A stretch of 64,000 nucleotides of DNA from Pseudoalteromonas sp. SMS1 (GTDB taxonomy: Bacteria > Pseudomonadota > Gammaproteobacteria > Enterobacterales > Alteromonadaceae). The position numbers and the translations under genes were made by a program. The DNA is taken from assembly GCF_021530565.1 (NCBI RefSeq), contig NZ_JAKGBI010000016.1, positions 86,935 to 150,934 of the forward strand, in the 5' to 3' direction. Under the pieces are notes generated by a model. The model had not been told where the DNA came from and searched no databases. It worked only from the letters and a program-made list of their open reading frames with translations. The stretch's first letter is position 1, and each line of letters starts with the position of its first letter. Below are positions 6,881 to 15,375 of this stretch, piece after piece.

Positions 6881-7792
6881 ATGATGAGGTCCGCACTTCA
6901 ATTTTATTGCTATGACAGCCAACAACGTTCTGATTGTGGGAGCGTATTGGACATTGAGTTTTCTAATGACGGGCTTGATTGGCCAGGCATTGTATTAGAA
7001 AAGGGTAGCTCACCACACTTTTATCCTCAGCATGTGTATACCCCGTACTTTTATTTTGCATTGGCATTAGAAAAAGATCTCAATTGGCAAGTACATACGG
7101 ATGAAGGGATCACTGCGCTGAAAACAGTGCCGGGGAACATTTGGATAAATCCCCCAAAAACACCGTTTACGCACAATATTTCTGAGCCGTGTTTCTTTGT
7201 GATTTTGGCGATTGAAGAAGCCCTCTTTTTGGACTCTTGCCCACTCGACTTAAAGGGCAAGTCGCTCCAATTCTTGAATAACTACAATGTGCAAGACGAC
7301 GCCATAAAAAGCGTTATGGAGCTGTTTATTCTGGAAGCAAAAAACAAAGGAAGAAATGGCAAGCCTTTTATACACAACTTAGTGTCATTGCTCAGTAATC
7401 ACTACATCAATAACTACTCTAACTATCAAGATCTAATCAACCAAAAAAAACATGCCTCTAAACTGGATACGTATCAGATTGAAAAAGTTGACAAGTTCAT
7501 CACCGAAAACATCAGTAATACCATTATGGTAGACGACTTAGCTGAATTAGTGGGGTGTAGTAAGTATTACTTTTTACGTGAGTTTAAAAAGCGAATGGAT
7601 ATCACGCCATACCAATACTTACTTAATCATCGATTGCATCGCGCGAAAGCGCTTTTGATGCAACCGTCTGCACACATCGCTGATATTGCTGAGCAGCTTG
7701 GATTCAATGACCAATCTCATTTTACCCGTATATTTAAAGCCAATGTGGGCTGTACGCCGGGGCAATTTGTAAAAAATCACGTATCCAAATAA
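6881..7792 (+). CDS. AraC-family transcriptional regulator
   Basis: 303 residues from ATG-ATG after AGGTAGGGG. The N-terminal 170 residues resemble the cupin-like sensor of AraC proteins with His- and Pro-rich patches (HFYPQHVY, WINPPKTPF). Residues about 205-303 form the double helix-turn-helix: VDDLAELVGCSKYYFLREFKKRM, then HIADIAEQLGFNDQSHFTRIFKANVGCTPGQF. The second HTH matches the AraC signature well. The next gene downstream on the same strand is the SnoaL-hydrolase at 7922, its most likely target together with itself. The ligand is unknown. Confidence 0.88.
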   Translation: MMRSALQFYCYDSQQRSDCGSVLDIEFSNDGLDWPGIVLEKGSSPHFYPQHVYTPYFYFALALEKDLNWQVHTDEGITALKTVPGNIWINPPKTPFTHNISEPCFFVILAIEEALFLDSCPLDLKGKSLQFLNNYNVQDDAIKSVMELFILEAKNKGRNGKPFIHNLVSLLSNHYINNYSNYQDLINQKKHASKLDTYQIEKVDKFITENISNTIMVDDLAELVGCSKYYFLREFKKRMDITPYQYLLNHRLHRAKALLMQPSAHIADIAEQLGFNDQSHFTRIFKANVGCTPGQFVKNHVSK

Positions 7793-7921
7793 TCCGAGCA
7801 ATAAAGTACAAAAAGTCGAGCAGGATTGTTCAATCTTTTCGTTTTGTCACTGGCTATTCTAACCCCAATGCAAAGGCAGACCAAATCGTTTGCCTGACGG
7901 GTTAAGAGTAGGAGAGACAAT

Positions 7922-9427
7922 ATGAAATCCACCATTGGCAAACGTAAATCATTGGCTATTTGTTTGTTGTCAGTATTAGCAGGCCTCCCTTCAATTAGCG
8001 TGGCCACAGAGGTTGTGGCTACCTCTGGCCAGTCGACATGGTTAGCTGCGATGCAGCAACAAGCTGAAATTAAACAAGTGATTGTGGATATGGTGAATGC
8101 CATAGACACTAAGCAATGGCAAAGGGCGCAATCTTCATTCGCTGACACCGTATTCGTTGATTACTCGAGTATGTCTGGTCAGGCTGGCAGCAATGTTGCT
8201 GCCACGGAGCTCATTACTGGTTGGCGCAACTTACTTGTGCAGGTTGAGACGCACCATATGCTGAGCAATTTTGAGGTGTCCGTAAAGGGTGATTCGGCGC
8301 AAGTATTCTCTCATGTATATGCTAGCCACAGTGCGTCAGGCATTGAGTATTGGGATATATTCGGACGTTATATTCACGTTTTGAAAAATATCAATGGGCG
8401 CTGGAAAATCATCGAGATGACGTTACAAACACAGGGTCAAAAGGGCAATTTAAACTTTTTACAAGAGGCAAGCCAAATGAGTCAAACTAAGCAAATTCAA
8501 AGCGAAAATACGCGTGCTATAAAGCGTATTGAGTTTTTCAGCGAGGGTGAGAAAGTAGCCGGAAATCTGTATTTACCAAAAGACTATGATACCAGTAAGC
8601 AATATCCCACGGTGATAGTGTCAGGCAGTTGGACCACGGTAAAAGAACAAATGGCGGGCCTTTATGCTGATAAACTAGCTGAGCAAGGTTTTATTGCGCT
8701 CGCTTTTGACTTTAGAAATTTTGGCCAAAGTGAGGGGGAGCCGCGCTTCTTCGAAAATCCAACGCAGAAAGTGACGGATATCAGAAATGCGGTGACGTAC
8801 TTGCAGTCGCTGGCTATGGTCGATAAGAACAAAGTTGGTGCGCTTGGTATCTGTGCGGGGGCTATGTACACGCTCATCGCGGCTTCTCAAGATAATAGGA
8901 TTCAATCCGTTGTCACGGCAGCGTCTTGGTTGCATGATGCTGAGGCTGTGAAATTATTTTACGGTGGTGAAGCGGGGGTATTTGAAAAAATCACCCAAGC
9001 GCAGCAAGCAAAAAGGCAATACCAGCTAACCGGTGACGTCGCTTATATTCCAAGTATTTCAACAACTGATAAAAGTGCTGCGATGTATGGAGCGTATGAT
9101 TACTATCTTAACCCCGAACGCGGTGCTATCCCTCAGTGGAGTGATGATAAATTTGCGGTCATGTCATGGGAAGGTTGGCTAACCATCGATCCGATGCCAT
9201 CTGCACAAGCACTTAAAGCGCCGACGTTAATGATCCATTCTGATGGTGCCGTATTACCAGACTACACAAAACACTATTTTGCGAATATTGCCAGTGAAGA
9301 GAAAAAACTGCATTGGATGGAAACTGATTTGGCCTCGCCTTATCATCAATTTAATTTCTATGACCAAGATGTGGAGGTCAATGAATCAATCGCGCAAGCG
9401 AGCCAGTGGTTTGCAACGCACCTTTAA
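7922..9427 (+). CDS. Secreted SnoaL-like domain fused to alpha/beta hydrolase
   Basis: 501 residues. Signal peptide residues 1-29 end at SVATE. Residues about 45-165 form a SnoaL/NTF2-like cone domain (IKQVIVDMVNAIDTKQWQRAQSSFADTVFVDY, then WKIIEMTLQ). Residues about 195-501 form a DLH/YcjY-type alpha/beta hydrolase: YPTVIVSGSW, AFDFRNFGQSEG and a nucleophile elbow G-I-C-A-G, so Cys replaces the usual Ser as in dienelactone hydrolase. The candidate acid is in LMIHSDGAVLPD and the His in SPYHQF. It should act in the periplasm on a small ester or lactone. An AraC regulator lies 129 bases upstream. The substrate cannot be deduced. Confidence 0.75.
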   Translation: MKSTIGKRKSLAICLLSVLAGLPSISVATEVVATSGQSTWLAAMQQQAEIKQVIVDMVNAIDTKQWQRAQSSFADTVFVDYSSMSGQAGSNVAATELITGWRNLLVQVETHHMLSNFEVSVKGDSAQVFSHVYASHSASGIEYWDIFGRYIHVLKNINGRWKIIEMTLQTQGQKGNLNFLQEASQMSQTKQIQSENTRAIKRIEFFSEGEKVAGNLYLPKDYDTSKQYPTVIVSGSWTTVKEQMAGLYADKLAEQGFIALAFDFRNFGQSEGEPRFFENPTQKVTDIRNAVTYLQSLAMVDKNKVGALGICAGAMYTLIAASQDNRIQSVVTAASWLHDAEAVKLFYGGEAGVFEKITQAQQAKRQYQLTGDVAYIPSISTTDKSAAMYGAYDYYLNPERGAIPQWSDDKFAVMSWEGWLTIDPMPSAQALKAPTLMIHSDGAVLPDYTKHYFANIASEEKKLHWMETDLASPYHQFNFYDQDVEVNESIAQASQWFATHL

Positions 9428-9471
9428 CATGTAGCTTTGAGCCAAAACGTCAGGGTGTTTTGGCTATTTTC

Positions 9472-9831
9472 CTATGCTGATTTTTTTCTAAATCCATGTA
9501 TATACATACATTTATCGATAAATACATTGCCTGCTAGGATGGTTTTGTCAGCGGCAGCATCTTTATTTACTATGCTGTCTGCAGAATTCGAGGATGCTTT
9601 GTCTATACACAGTTTCATTGCTTCAAAGCGTCCTTTATTGAGTTTATTTTTTTTATCTATGGTGACGTAGTCTTTTGCTCTTTCTTTGATTCTATTGTCT
9701 TTAAACTCAGAGTAACCAGAAGTGAGGTCTTCAAAAGTGCTGGTGACGCTGTCAACGGCATCATTCATTGTACATCCTGACATCAGAACTGTCGTTGTAA
9801 CACAAAACAAAAAGGTGAATCTTATTTTCAT
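9472..9831 (-). CDS. Small lipoprotein, third gene of envelope operon
   Basis: 119 residues from the ATG at 9831. The frame extends to 9849, but AGGAGC sits 7 bases before 9831 and fixes the start. The N-terminus MKIRFTFLFCVTTTVLMSGC is a lipoprotein signal with lipobox LMSGC. The mature part is hydrophilic and Lys/Asp-rich, with two Cys (LCIDKA, DKCMYIHG) that may pair. The start lies 11 bases after the stop of the glycine-zipper lipoprotein gene. It probably anchors in the outer membrane (the residue after Cys is Thr). No family recognised. Confidence 0.65.
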   Translation of the reverse strand: MKIRFTFLFCVTTTVLMSGCTMNDAVDSVTSTFEDLTSGYSEFKDNRIKERAKDYVTIDKKNKLNKGRFEAMKLCIDKASSNSADSIVNKDAAADKTILAGNVFIDKCMYIHGFRKKSA

Positions 9832-9842
9832 TGTTTTTGCTC

Positions 9843-10433
9843 CTAGCATTCAGTTGATCTTTTGGAAGCCATGCTTACCAAGTGCGCAATATCTTTATCT
9901 ATGCGTTTTATGGCACCACTAATAATCTTGAGAGAGGTGTCGAGCTCTTTAAATTCTTTTGGTTTTTCATTTCGGTACTCCTCAAAGTAAGAGAATACTT
10001 GAGTCGACACTGTGGATTTCTTTTGTATCAAATCGCCTTGCGCTTGTAAGTTTTGATAAGCGTCGATTTCTCTTTGTGTCAGAGGCGTACAAACCTGCCG
10101 TGTTGTTTGTTGATGGTTGCTTATTTTAAGTGCGTTAACCGAAGACTTAAGTGCATTGATTTCATTGTAAAGGTCGATGTTGATTTGCTTTTCTTGTGTG
10201 AGCATGTCATCAAGCTCGGTATATTGCGCAATCCGATTCTCAAACTCTTTGGCGATAACATAGCCTGTGCCTGCTCCAACAAGGCCACCGAGGATCGCTC
10301 CTGACTTACCGTCGATACTGGCGCCAATGGCGGCACCAATCGCGCCACCCGCCATTGCATAATTTGCTTTTTGACTACTACATGAGGTGAGAGACAAAAG
10401 TAATAAAAGTGATGTCAATATTTTTACAGACAC
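9843..10433 (-). CDS. Glycine-zipper lipoprotein
   Basis: 196 residues from a GTG at 10433 preceded by AAGGA at 8-bp spacing; the longer in-frame extension only overlaps the upstream gene. VSVKILTSLLLLLSLTSCSS is a lipoprotein signal (lipobox LTSC). Residues about 27-62 hold a glycine zipper (AMAGGAIGAAIGASIDGKSG and the following GGLVGAGTGY), as in outer-membrane lipoproteins of the YmgG/SlyB type. A coiled-coil segment (YTELDDMLTQEKQINIDLYNEINALK) and a helical C-terminal domain follow. It is the middle gene of a tight three-gene operon (gaps of 10 and 11 bases). A membrane-inserting envelope-stability role is plausible but inferred. Confidence 0.7.
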   Translation of the reverse strand: MSVKILTSLLLLLSLTSCSSQKANYAMAGGAIGAAIGASIDGKSGAILGGLVGAGTGYVIAKEFENRIAQYTELDDMLTQEKQINIDLYNEINALKSSVNALKISNHQQTTRQVCTPLTQREIDAYQNLQAQGDLIQKKSTVSTQVFSYFEEYRNEKPKEFKELDTSLKIISGAIKRIDKDIAHLVSMASKRSTEC

Positions 10434-10443
10434 GTTGACGTCC

Positions 10444-10956
10444 TTAAATAAATATATGCACCGAATAAATCGGTGTCGAAAATTCGGTATATTGATGTTC
10501 AACAAACTCATAAGGGAGCTGAGATAATATTTTATCAATGACTTCTCTTGGCTCAGAGCTTGCGTATTTAATTGTCTTTTGAGGTGTTTTAAGCAGATCT
10601 TCTTTAATATTGACCTGCACTCCCAATTTTGACAAAGCTGCATGCACGTTTTTGGTTGATGCGGAGGCCGGGTTTTGAGAAAAAATGACAATTTCGTACT
10701 GGTTTAGTAGGTTTTCAGGTTGATGTTTAATTTGTTTGGCAGGAGGTTGTTTAGCTGGCGGGTGGTCAGTCAATGCGTTTTCACTTTTTATGTTTAACTC
10801 GATGTGATTAATCACATTGGTGGACGTCACGGGTTCTTGCTGATAAAAGGAGAAAATAATAGGTATAAGTGGGGCCAAAAAAGTTAACACTGCACTCAAA
10901 AAAGCGATATTTTGATGTTTTCGTACAAATCGTGTTACTTGTTTTGTGAGCTCCAT
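10444..10956 (-). CDS. Single-pass membrane protein with LytR_C-like periplasmic domain
   Basis: 170 residues. One membrane helix at residues 18-38 (NIAFLSAVLTFLAPLIPIIF) puts the N-terminus in the cytoplasm. A Pro/Lys linker (PPAKQPPAKQ) leads to a domain at residues 85-170 (YEIVIFSQNPASASTKNVHAALSKLGVQVN...TIKYASSEPREVIDKILSQL). This resembles the LytR C-terminal/SPOR-like alpha-beta fold: a strand, a helix, a 'Gv.v' strand, then a Tyr before the last helix. It is the first gene of the operon with the two lipoproteins, suggesting a cell-envelope assembly that may span both membranes. The domain assignment is by pattern only. Confidence 0.6.
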   Translation of the reverse strand: MELTKQVTRFVRKHQNIAFLSAVLTFLAPLIPIIFSFYQQEPVTSTNVINHIELNIKSENALTDHPPAKQPPAKQIKHQPENLLNQYEIVIFSQNPASASTKNVHAALSKLGVQVNIKEDLLKTPQKTIKYASSEPREVIDKILSQLPYEFVEHQYTEFSTPIYSVHIFI

Positions 10957-11113
10957 GCTTTTGATCCCTTAGTGACGACTAAGTCACGAATATTGCCACA
11001 CATTGCTGGTGTTAATCAAATGTTTACAATGTGTTTTTGATATTTGTCAATTTCAAGCGTAGGTCGATATTATTCCATGACAATGAATACCCAAACTAGG
11101 GTGAAAGAAAGGT

Positions 11114-11143
11114 GCAGTAGCAAGGGCTAAAACGTGCTACTGC
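11114..11143 (-). terminator. Hairpin downstream of the acyltransferase gene
   Basis: GCAGTAGCA (11114-11122) and TGCTACTGC (11135-11143) form a perfect 9-bp stem, 12 bases beyond the stop at 11155. On the minus strand it is followed by a weak pyrimidine run rather than a clean T tract. Confidence 0.5.
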
Positions 11144-11154
11144 TAAGTTGTCGG

Positions 11155-12318
11155 TTAAAAGTATTTCACCCAAGCAGACTGACTTGAATGCTTAAACTGA
11201 GAGAATTTTTTACAGGGCCAGTAGAGTAAGGTTGCGAGCACAATGGCTGCTAGCCACACTAACCAAACGTTTGGAAAACCCAAATAGGGGTAATCGTTAG
11301 GACCAATGACGGTGGTCGTACCGATCACTTTTGAAAGAACAAAGTAGGTGATGAGTAGTACGTATAAGTGCAAGATGTAAAAGAACATAGGCACAGATCC
11401 AAAGGTTTTAAGTACGTCACACATTTTACTCTTTGCGGCCTCGAGATAAGCCAATACAAATGCACCGATACCGAGTGTAAATAGTAAAAACATCAGTGAT
11501 GGAGGGTATTTTGTGAAGTTTAAAAACGACATCACACTACGAATCGATTCATCATACATTTGCCAAGGCTGTGACTCGCCATAAATGTTAAACGTCCTGA
11601 GTAGTACCAGTGCAATAAGGCACGCCGCGCCGCCCATGATTAAGGTTTTACGCCGTGTTAATTCGTCTACTTTTTGGCTGAATAGTGGGCCTGCTGCGTA
11701 GCCAATGGCAATGACGCCTACCCACGGTAGCACTGGATATGATGCCCTGATCTTTAATGCGCCGTCGCTCACCAAAAATGCTCTGTCATGCAAAATAGTC
11801 CACAATGTGTAACCCGTTTCATGGGGCGCAAACTCAATAAAACCAAGCGCGTTGTGGCCAAATACAATGGCTAATCCGATGGCTGCAATCCACACACGAG
11901 GCAGGTAAAGAAGTGCTGCCAATGCAATCATACTTACGCCAATGGCCCAAATTACCTGTAAGTAAAGGGTGGTGTAGGCTGCAAACCAAGAGAAGTTCAC
12001 CAATGTGATTTCAATTAAAATCAAAAATAACCCGCGTTTAAGTAAAAAACTCTGTGCACTGCGCGGTGCTTTATTGGCTGGGTGAGCGTACAACCACGCA
12101 GATAACCCCGTTAAAAAGACAAAAATTGGCGCACAAAAATGGGCGAGTAAGCGTGTGAAAAAAAGGTCAGGGTCGGTGCTGTCAATACTCATCGGATCAG
12201 CGACGTTTTTGTGTAAATAAAACTTTTCACGCGCATGGTCTACGAGCATGATTAAAATGACCAACCCCCGAAGCATATCGATGGAGTCGATGCGTTTTTT
12301 TATAGTTGTCTCATTCAT
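11155..12318 (-). CDS. HGSNAT/DUF1624-type membrane acyltransferase
   Basis: 387 residues with about 10 membrane segments. The N-terminal motif RIDSIDMLRGLVILIMLVDHAR is the hallmark of the heparan-alpha-glucosaminide N-acetyltransferase catalytic-domain family (DUF1624 group). Next comes FFTRLLAHFCAPIFVFLTGLSAWLY, then a cluster of helices ending in FYILHLYVLLITYF. Family members move acetyl groups across the inner membrane to sugars or other acceptors; the acceptor here is unknown. It lies downstream of the TonB-dependent receptor on the same strand, separated by 36 bases containing a GC hairpin, so partial read-through coupling is possible. Confidence 0.78.
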   Translation of the reverse strand: MNETTIKKRIDSIDMLRGLVILIMLVDHAREKFYLHKNVADPMSIDSTDPDLFFTRLLAHFCAPIFVFLTGLSAWLYAHPANKAPRSAQSFLLKRGLFLILIEITLVNFSWFAAYTTLYLQVIWAIGVSMIALAALLYLPRVWIAAIGLAIVFGHNALGFIEFAPHETGYTLWTILHDRAFLVSDGALKIRASYPVLPWVGVIAIGYAAGPLFSQKVDELTRRKTLIMGGAACLIALVLLRTFNIYGESQPWQMYDESIRSVMSFLNFTKYPPSLMFLLFTLGIGAFVLAYLEAAKSKMCDVLKTFGSVPMFFYILHLYVLLITYFVLSKVIGTTTVIGPNDYPYLGFPNVWLVWLAAIVLATLLYWPCKKFSQFKHSSQSAWVKYF

Positions 12319-12327
12319 AGCTTAAAA

Positions 12328-12343
12328 GGCCTGCAAGCAGGCC
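12328..12343 (-). terminator. GC-rich hairpin between receptor and acyltransferase genes
   Basis: GGCCTG and CAGGCC enclose a 4-base loop. On the minus strand the hairpin is followed by TTTT, like an intrinsic terminator for the receptor gene. It ends only about 10 bases before the acyltransferase ATG (12318), so it also covers that gene's ribosome-binding region. Confidence 0.55.
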
Positions 12344-12354
12344 GTTCCTATTGA

Positions 12355-14457
12355 TTAGAATTGATATTTTAGCGTTGCACTATACTTTGATGGCTGACCT
12401 GGCATTGTCCACATATGAGAATAGGAGTTTGCGTAGTAGCGCTCATCAAACGCGTTATCTAGCTTCAATTGCAGGCCAAGGTCCTGCGTCAGCTCAACGT
12501 TGAAAAACAGATTTACCAGTGTGTATGCAGGTAGGGTATAGTCTGGGTTGATGGTTTCACCTAATCGCGTGCCGACATATTGAACGTGAGCACCAAAGTC
12601 GACCGGGTATCCAGCCAGCGCACGGTTGTGGCGCAATATGACATTCGCACTGTGTTCAGGAATATTAATCAATTGACTACCTGCGGGTAACTGCACACCC
12701 CAATCGAGGTTTACCATATCGTTGGCCGTTTCGGCTTTGGTATATGCGTAGCTAACAGACAGCTCGGTTTGATTACTTATATCCCAAGCTAAGTCGAGTT
12801 CGACTCCCTTACTTTGTGCTTTACCAAGCGCCGCAGAGAAGCCTTCGTTGACAGGGTCGACCGTTAGAATGTTTGACTTTTCCGCTTTAAAAAGTGCAGC
12901 ATTTAAACGCACGGTATCGTTGGCTGTTGTGAACTTGATACCCGTTTCTAGCGATTTGCTCTTTTCCGGTTCGAACGTATTACCTTCAAAATCAGCCCCC
13001 GCGTTAGGTCTAAATCCTTCTGAATAGCTTGAGTACCAATTCAGCTGCTTATTGATGCGGTACACAACGCCAGCACGGGGATTAAATTCTGTTTGTGATT
13101 GTTCGCTGACTGTTTGTTTAAGCTGATTCGTGACCGTTTGTTCGAACTTATCAATGCGCGCGCCAACAAGTATTTGTAATGCGTCCGTGACATCAATTTG
13201 ATCTTGCAAATATATGCCCCAAGCTTTTTGCGCTTCGAGGTTGTGAATGGTTGGACTCATTGCAGGCTTTGCTTGCCCATAAACCGGGTTGAAAATATTG
13301 ATACTGTAAGTTGAATCACCCTTACCCCAGGCTACACGGTAACGCTGTTGTTCAAAATCCAGTTCATAGTCATAAATATCGGCACCAATAAGTAGGTTAT
13401 GGTTGAGTTCAAACAGTTGGACATCGCCACTGATCTCAAGTCGAGCTGATAAATCTGTTGCATCATAGTCACGGTAACGACGTTGTCGATTCAATGTTGT
13501 GCCATCGACATACAATAACTGGCGTCCTGGCGAAAGCTCGGTATCTGATGAGAGTCCGGTGAGTGAAGAAGTGCGGTAGCCCAAGCCCGCATTAAACATC
13601 CAAGTGTTATTCAATTGATGTGATATTTCAAACTGATGGCCTGTTGCTTCTACTTTAATAGGACCATCACTCGGTTCACCAAAAAAGCGCTCGATGGGTA
13701 ATTCAAGGCCTGGAATGACAGGGATACCGCGATCAAACGGGATTTCTTGATCGACATATTCAAGCTCATAGTTAATCTGTGTCGCGTCAGAAACATGAAA
13801 AGTGAAGGATGGCGTTAATGCGCGCTTTTCAGAGCTGATGGTATCTCTGTAGCTATTGGCTTTTTCATAAGCGCCATTAATGCGAAATGCGACGGAATCA
13901 GAGAGGCCATTGGTGTAATCTGCTTCGATTCGTCGTTGGGCGAATTCACCCGCAGTGAGGGCGATATAGCCACTTTGTTCAAACTGTGGCTTTTTAGTGA
14001 TGATATTGACTGTGCCTCCGGGTTCACTGCGACCATATAGCGCAGACCCTGGGCCTTTCAAAACTTCAATAGACTGAATGTTAGAGGTATCGCGCAAGCC
14101 GCTGTAACCTCTACCTGCGCTGAACCCGTTAATTAAATAGGCGGAGGGTAGGTTTTCATCGCCTGCGAAGCCGCGAATTGCAAAGCTTTCCCAAAGGCCG
14201 CCAAAATTATTTTGTCGTGAAATAGCGCTCACCAACCCCACCGCGTTTTGGAAGTCTTTAACCCCAATATCATTGAGTAAATCGCTAGACACGACAGAGA
14301 CAGATTGTGGTAATTCATTTATGGAGACATTTCCGCGATAAGGAAGCCGTTTTTCAATGACCTGAATGGTTTCAATTTCTTGATCTTGCTCGGTAGCAAA
14401 AACAAAATTTGGGACAAGAAGGGAAGAGATAATAAGAGCTAGATACTGCTTAGACAC
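12355..14457 (-). CDS. TonB-dependent siderophore receptor
   Basis: About 700 residues from a GTG at 14457 that gives a clean signal peptide (VSKQYLALIISSLLVPNFVFA). The frame runs on to a TTG at 14520 and an internal ATG, so the start is uncertain. The plug domain (residues about 40-150) shows ELPQSVSVVSSDLL, FAIRGFAGDENLPSAYLINGF and SIEVLKGPGSALYGRSEPGGTVNIITKKP, typical of FhuA/FoxA/FpvA-type receptors. The beta-barrel ends in the terminal aromatic residue (SATLKYQF). It imports a ferric siderophore using TonB energy. Sequence just upstream (ATAATGATACTTTAT) weakly resembles a Fur box, consistent with iron control. The siderophore is not predictable. Confidence 0.9.
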   Translation of the reverse strand: MSKQYLALIISSLLVPNFVFATEQDQEIETIQVIEKRLPYRGNVSINELPQSVSVVSSDLLNDIGVKDFQNAVGLVSAISRQNNFGGLWESFAIRGFAGDENLPSAYLINGFSAGRGYSGLRDTSNIQSIEVLKGPGSALYGRSEPGGTVNIITKKPQFEQSGYIALTAGEFAQRRIEADYTNGLSDSVAFRINGAYEKANSYRDTISSEKRALTPSFTFHVSDATQINYELEYVDQEIPFDRGIPVIPGLELPIERFFGEPSDGPIKVEATGHQFEISHQLNNTWMFNAGLGYRTSSLTGLSSDTELSPGRQLLYVDGTTLNRQRRYRDYDATDLSARLEISGDVQLFELNHNLLIGADIYDYELDFEQQRYRVAWGKGDSTYSINIFNPVYGQAKPAMSPTIHNLEAQKAWGIYLQDQIDVTDALQILVGARIDKFEQTVTNQLKQTVSEQSQTEFNPRAGVVYRINKQLNWYSSYSEGFRPNAGADFEGNTFEPEKSKSLETGIKFTTANDTVRLNAALFKAEKSNILTVDPVNEGFSAALGKAQSKGVELDLAWDISNQTELSVSYAYTKAETANDMVNLDWGVQLPAGSQLINIPEHSANVILRHNRALAGYPVDFGAHVQYVGTRLGETINPDYTLPAYTLVNLFFNVELTQDLGLQLKLDNAFDERYYANSYSHMWTMPGQPSKYSATLKYQF

Positions 14458-14612
14458 TAGAATACCGTTTGTTATGTTATAAAGTATCATTATGGTATTG
14501 GTAAAGCAGATACAGTGCAATTAATAAAGTTAACTAACAGGGGGGCTCGACGAATTCATTATTTATTTTATAAAGTGCTGACGTGGGATGTTTTTTACGA
14601 CTGAGTATGAAC

Positions 14613-14641
14613 AGGCCACAGTGATCTGTAAATTGTGGCCT
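14613..14641 (-). terminator. Hairpin downstream of the SDR gene
   Basis: AGGCCACA (14613-14620) and TGTGGCCT (14634-14641) form a perfect 8-bp stem located 23 bases past the SDR stop. There is no strong T run on either side. Confidence 0.4.
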
Positions 14642-14663
14642 ATCATCGGTTTTAGGTGGGAAA

Positions 14664-15263
14664 TCAGTGCTTAGCAGCGACCGTTGTTGTACCACTTACG
14701 CTGTTATCTAGTAAATTAACATAGTATTGTGCAATATCACTAGCAGGTATACCCGGCTCTGGGTCCATCCCCATATTCACCATGGTCTCGGCTACCCAAC
14801 CTGGCGAAATCGCATTAAACCTAATGCGTTCAACTTCAATGGCGGCGGCTGTTTCCGCGGCTTCTACGGCCGCATTGACGGTTGTCACGACACTGCTGCC
14901 TTTAAAGGGGTGTTGCGCCAATATACCCGAGGTTACAATGATCACGCCGCCATCATTGACAAATTTTTCGCCAAACCTGAGCGTATTAATTTGTCCCATC
15001 ATCTTGTTGCTGATGGCAAACGTCCAGTCAGTGCTTTGAGCAGTGTGCCAGTCAACAAGGTTGGCAACACCTGCGGTACAAATAATAGCATCGACTGCGC
15101 CGACTTTTTCAAACAGTGCTATAAGTGATTGAGGATCAGACAAATCAAAGGCATTTTCTGGGTGATTGAATGACGCTTCGACTACTTCATGGCGCGATTT
15201 TAATGTATCTACTACTGCGTTACCTAACAAGCCGGTTGAACCCAGGACGAGTATTTTTTTCAT
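14664..15263 (-). CDS. Short SDR oxidoreductase without the catalytic Tyr/Lys
   Basis: 199 residues from the ATG at 15263 (AGAGAA upstream; an in-frame extension to 15278 is less likely). A Rossmann start (MKKILVLGSTGLLGNAVVDTL) has a GxxGxxG motif. CTAGVANL and TSGILAQHPF follow. At the usual YxxxK position the sequence reads SSVVTTVNAAVEAA, with neither Tyr nor Lys. NAISPGWV is conserved. This matches the Lin1944-like subgroup of short SDRs, which lack the canonical Tyr. It lies downstream of a broken LysR gene on the same strand. The redox substrate is unknown, and catalytic activity is uncertain. Confidence 0.75.
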   Translation of the reverse strand: MKKILVLGSTGLLGNAVVDTLKSRHEVVEASFNHPENAFDLSDPQSLIALFEKVGAVDAIICTAGVANLVDWHTAQSTDWTFAISNKMMGQINTLRFGEKFVNDGGVIIVTSGILAQHPFKGSSVVTTVNAAVEAAETAAAIEVERIRFNAISPGWVAETMVNMGMDPEPGIPASDIAQYYVNLLDNSVSGTTTVAAKH

Positions 15264-15375
15264 TTTCTCTGCTCTCATTATCGATGAATTGAGGCCATTA
15301 TTTATGAAATCAGTTGAGCGCAGTAGTAGGGTAAAGGTTGTTTCAGTTGTGACTAAATTTCATAAGTGAAATGCA

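Noticed and set aside
10434..10691. N-terminal extension of the glycine-zipper lipoprotein
   Set aside because: This part overlaps the upstream membrane-protein gene in another frame, lacks a signal peptide and is ruled out by the GTG start with AAGGA and lipobox at 10433.
14470..14500. Fur box upstream of the siderophore receptor
   Set aside because: The match (ATAATGATACTTTAT) is partial. It is mentioned in the gene entry but is not strong enough for its own feature.
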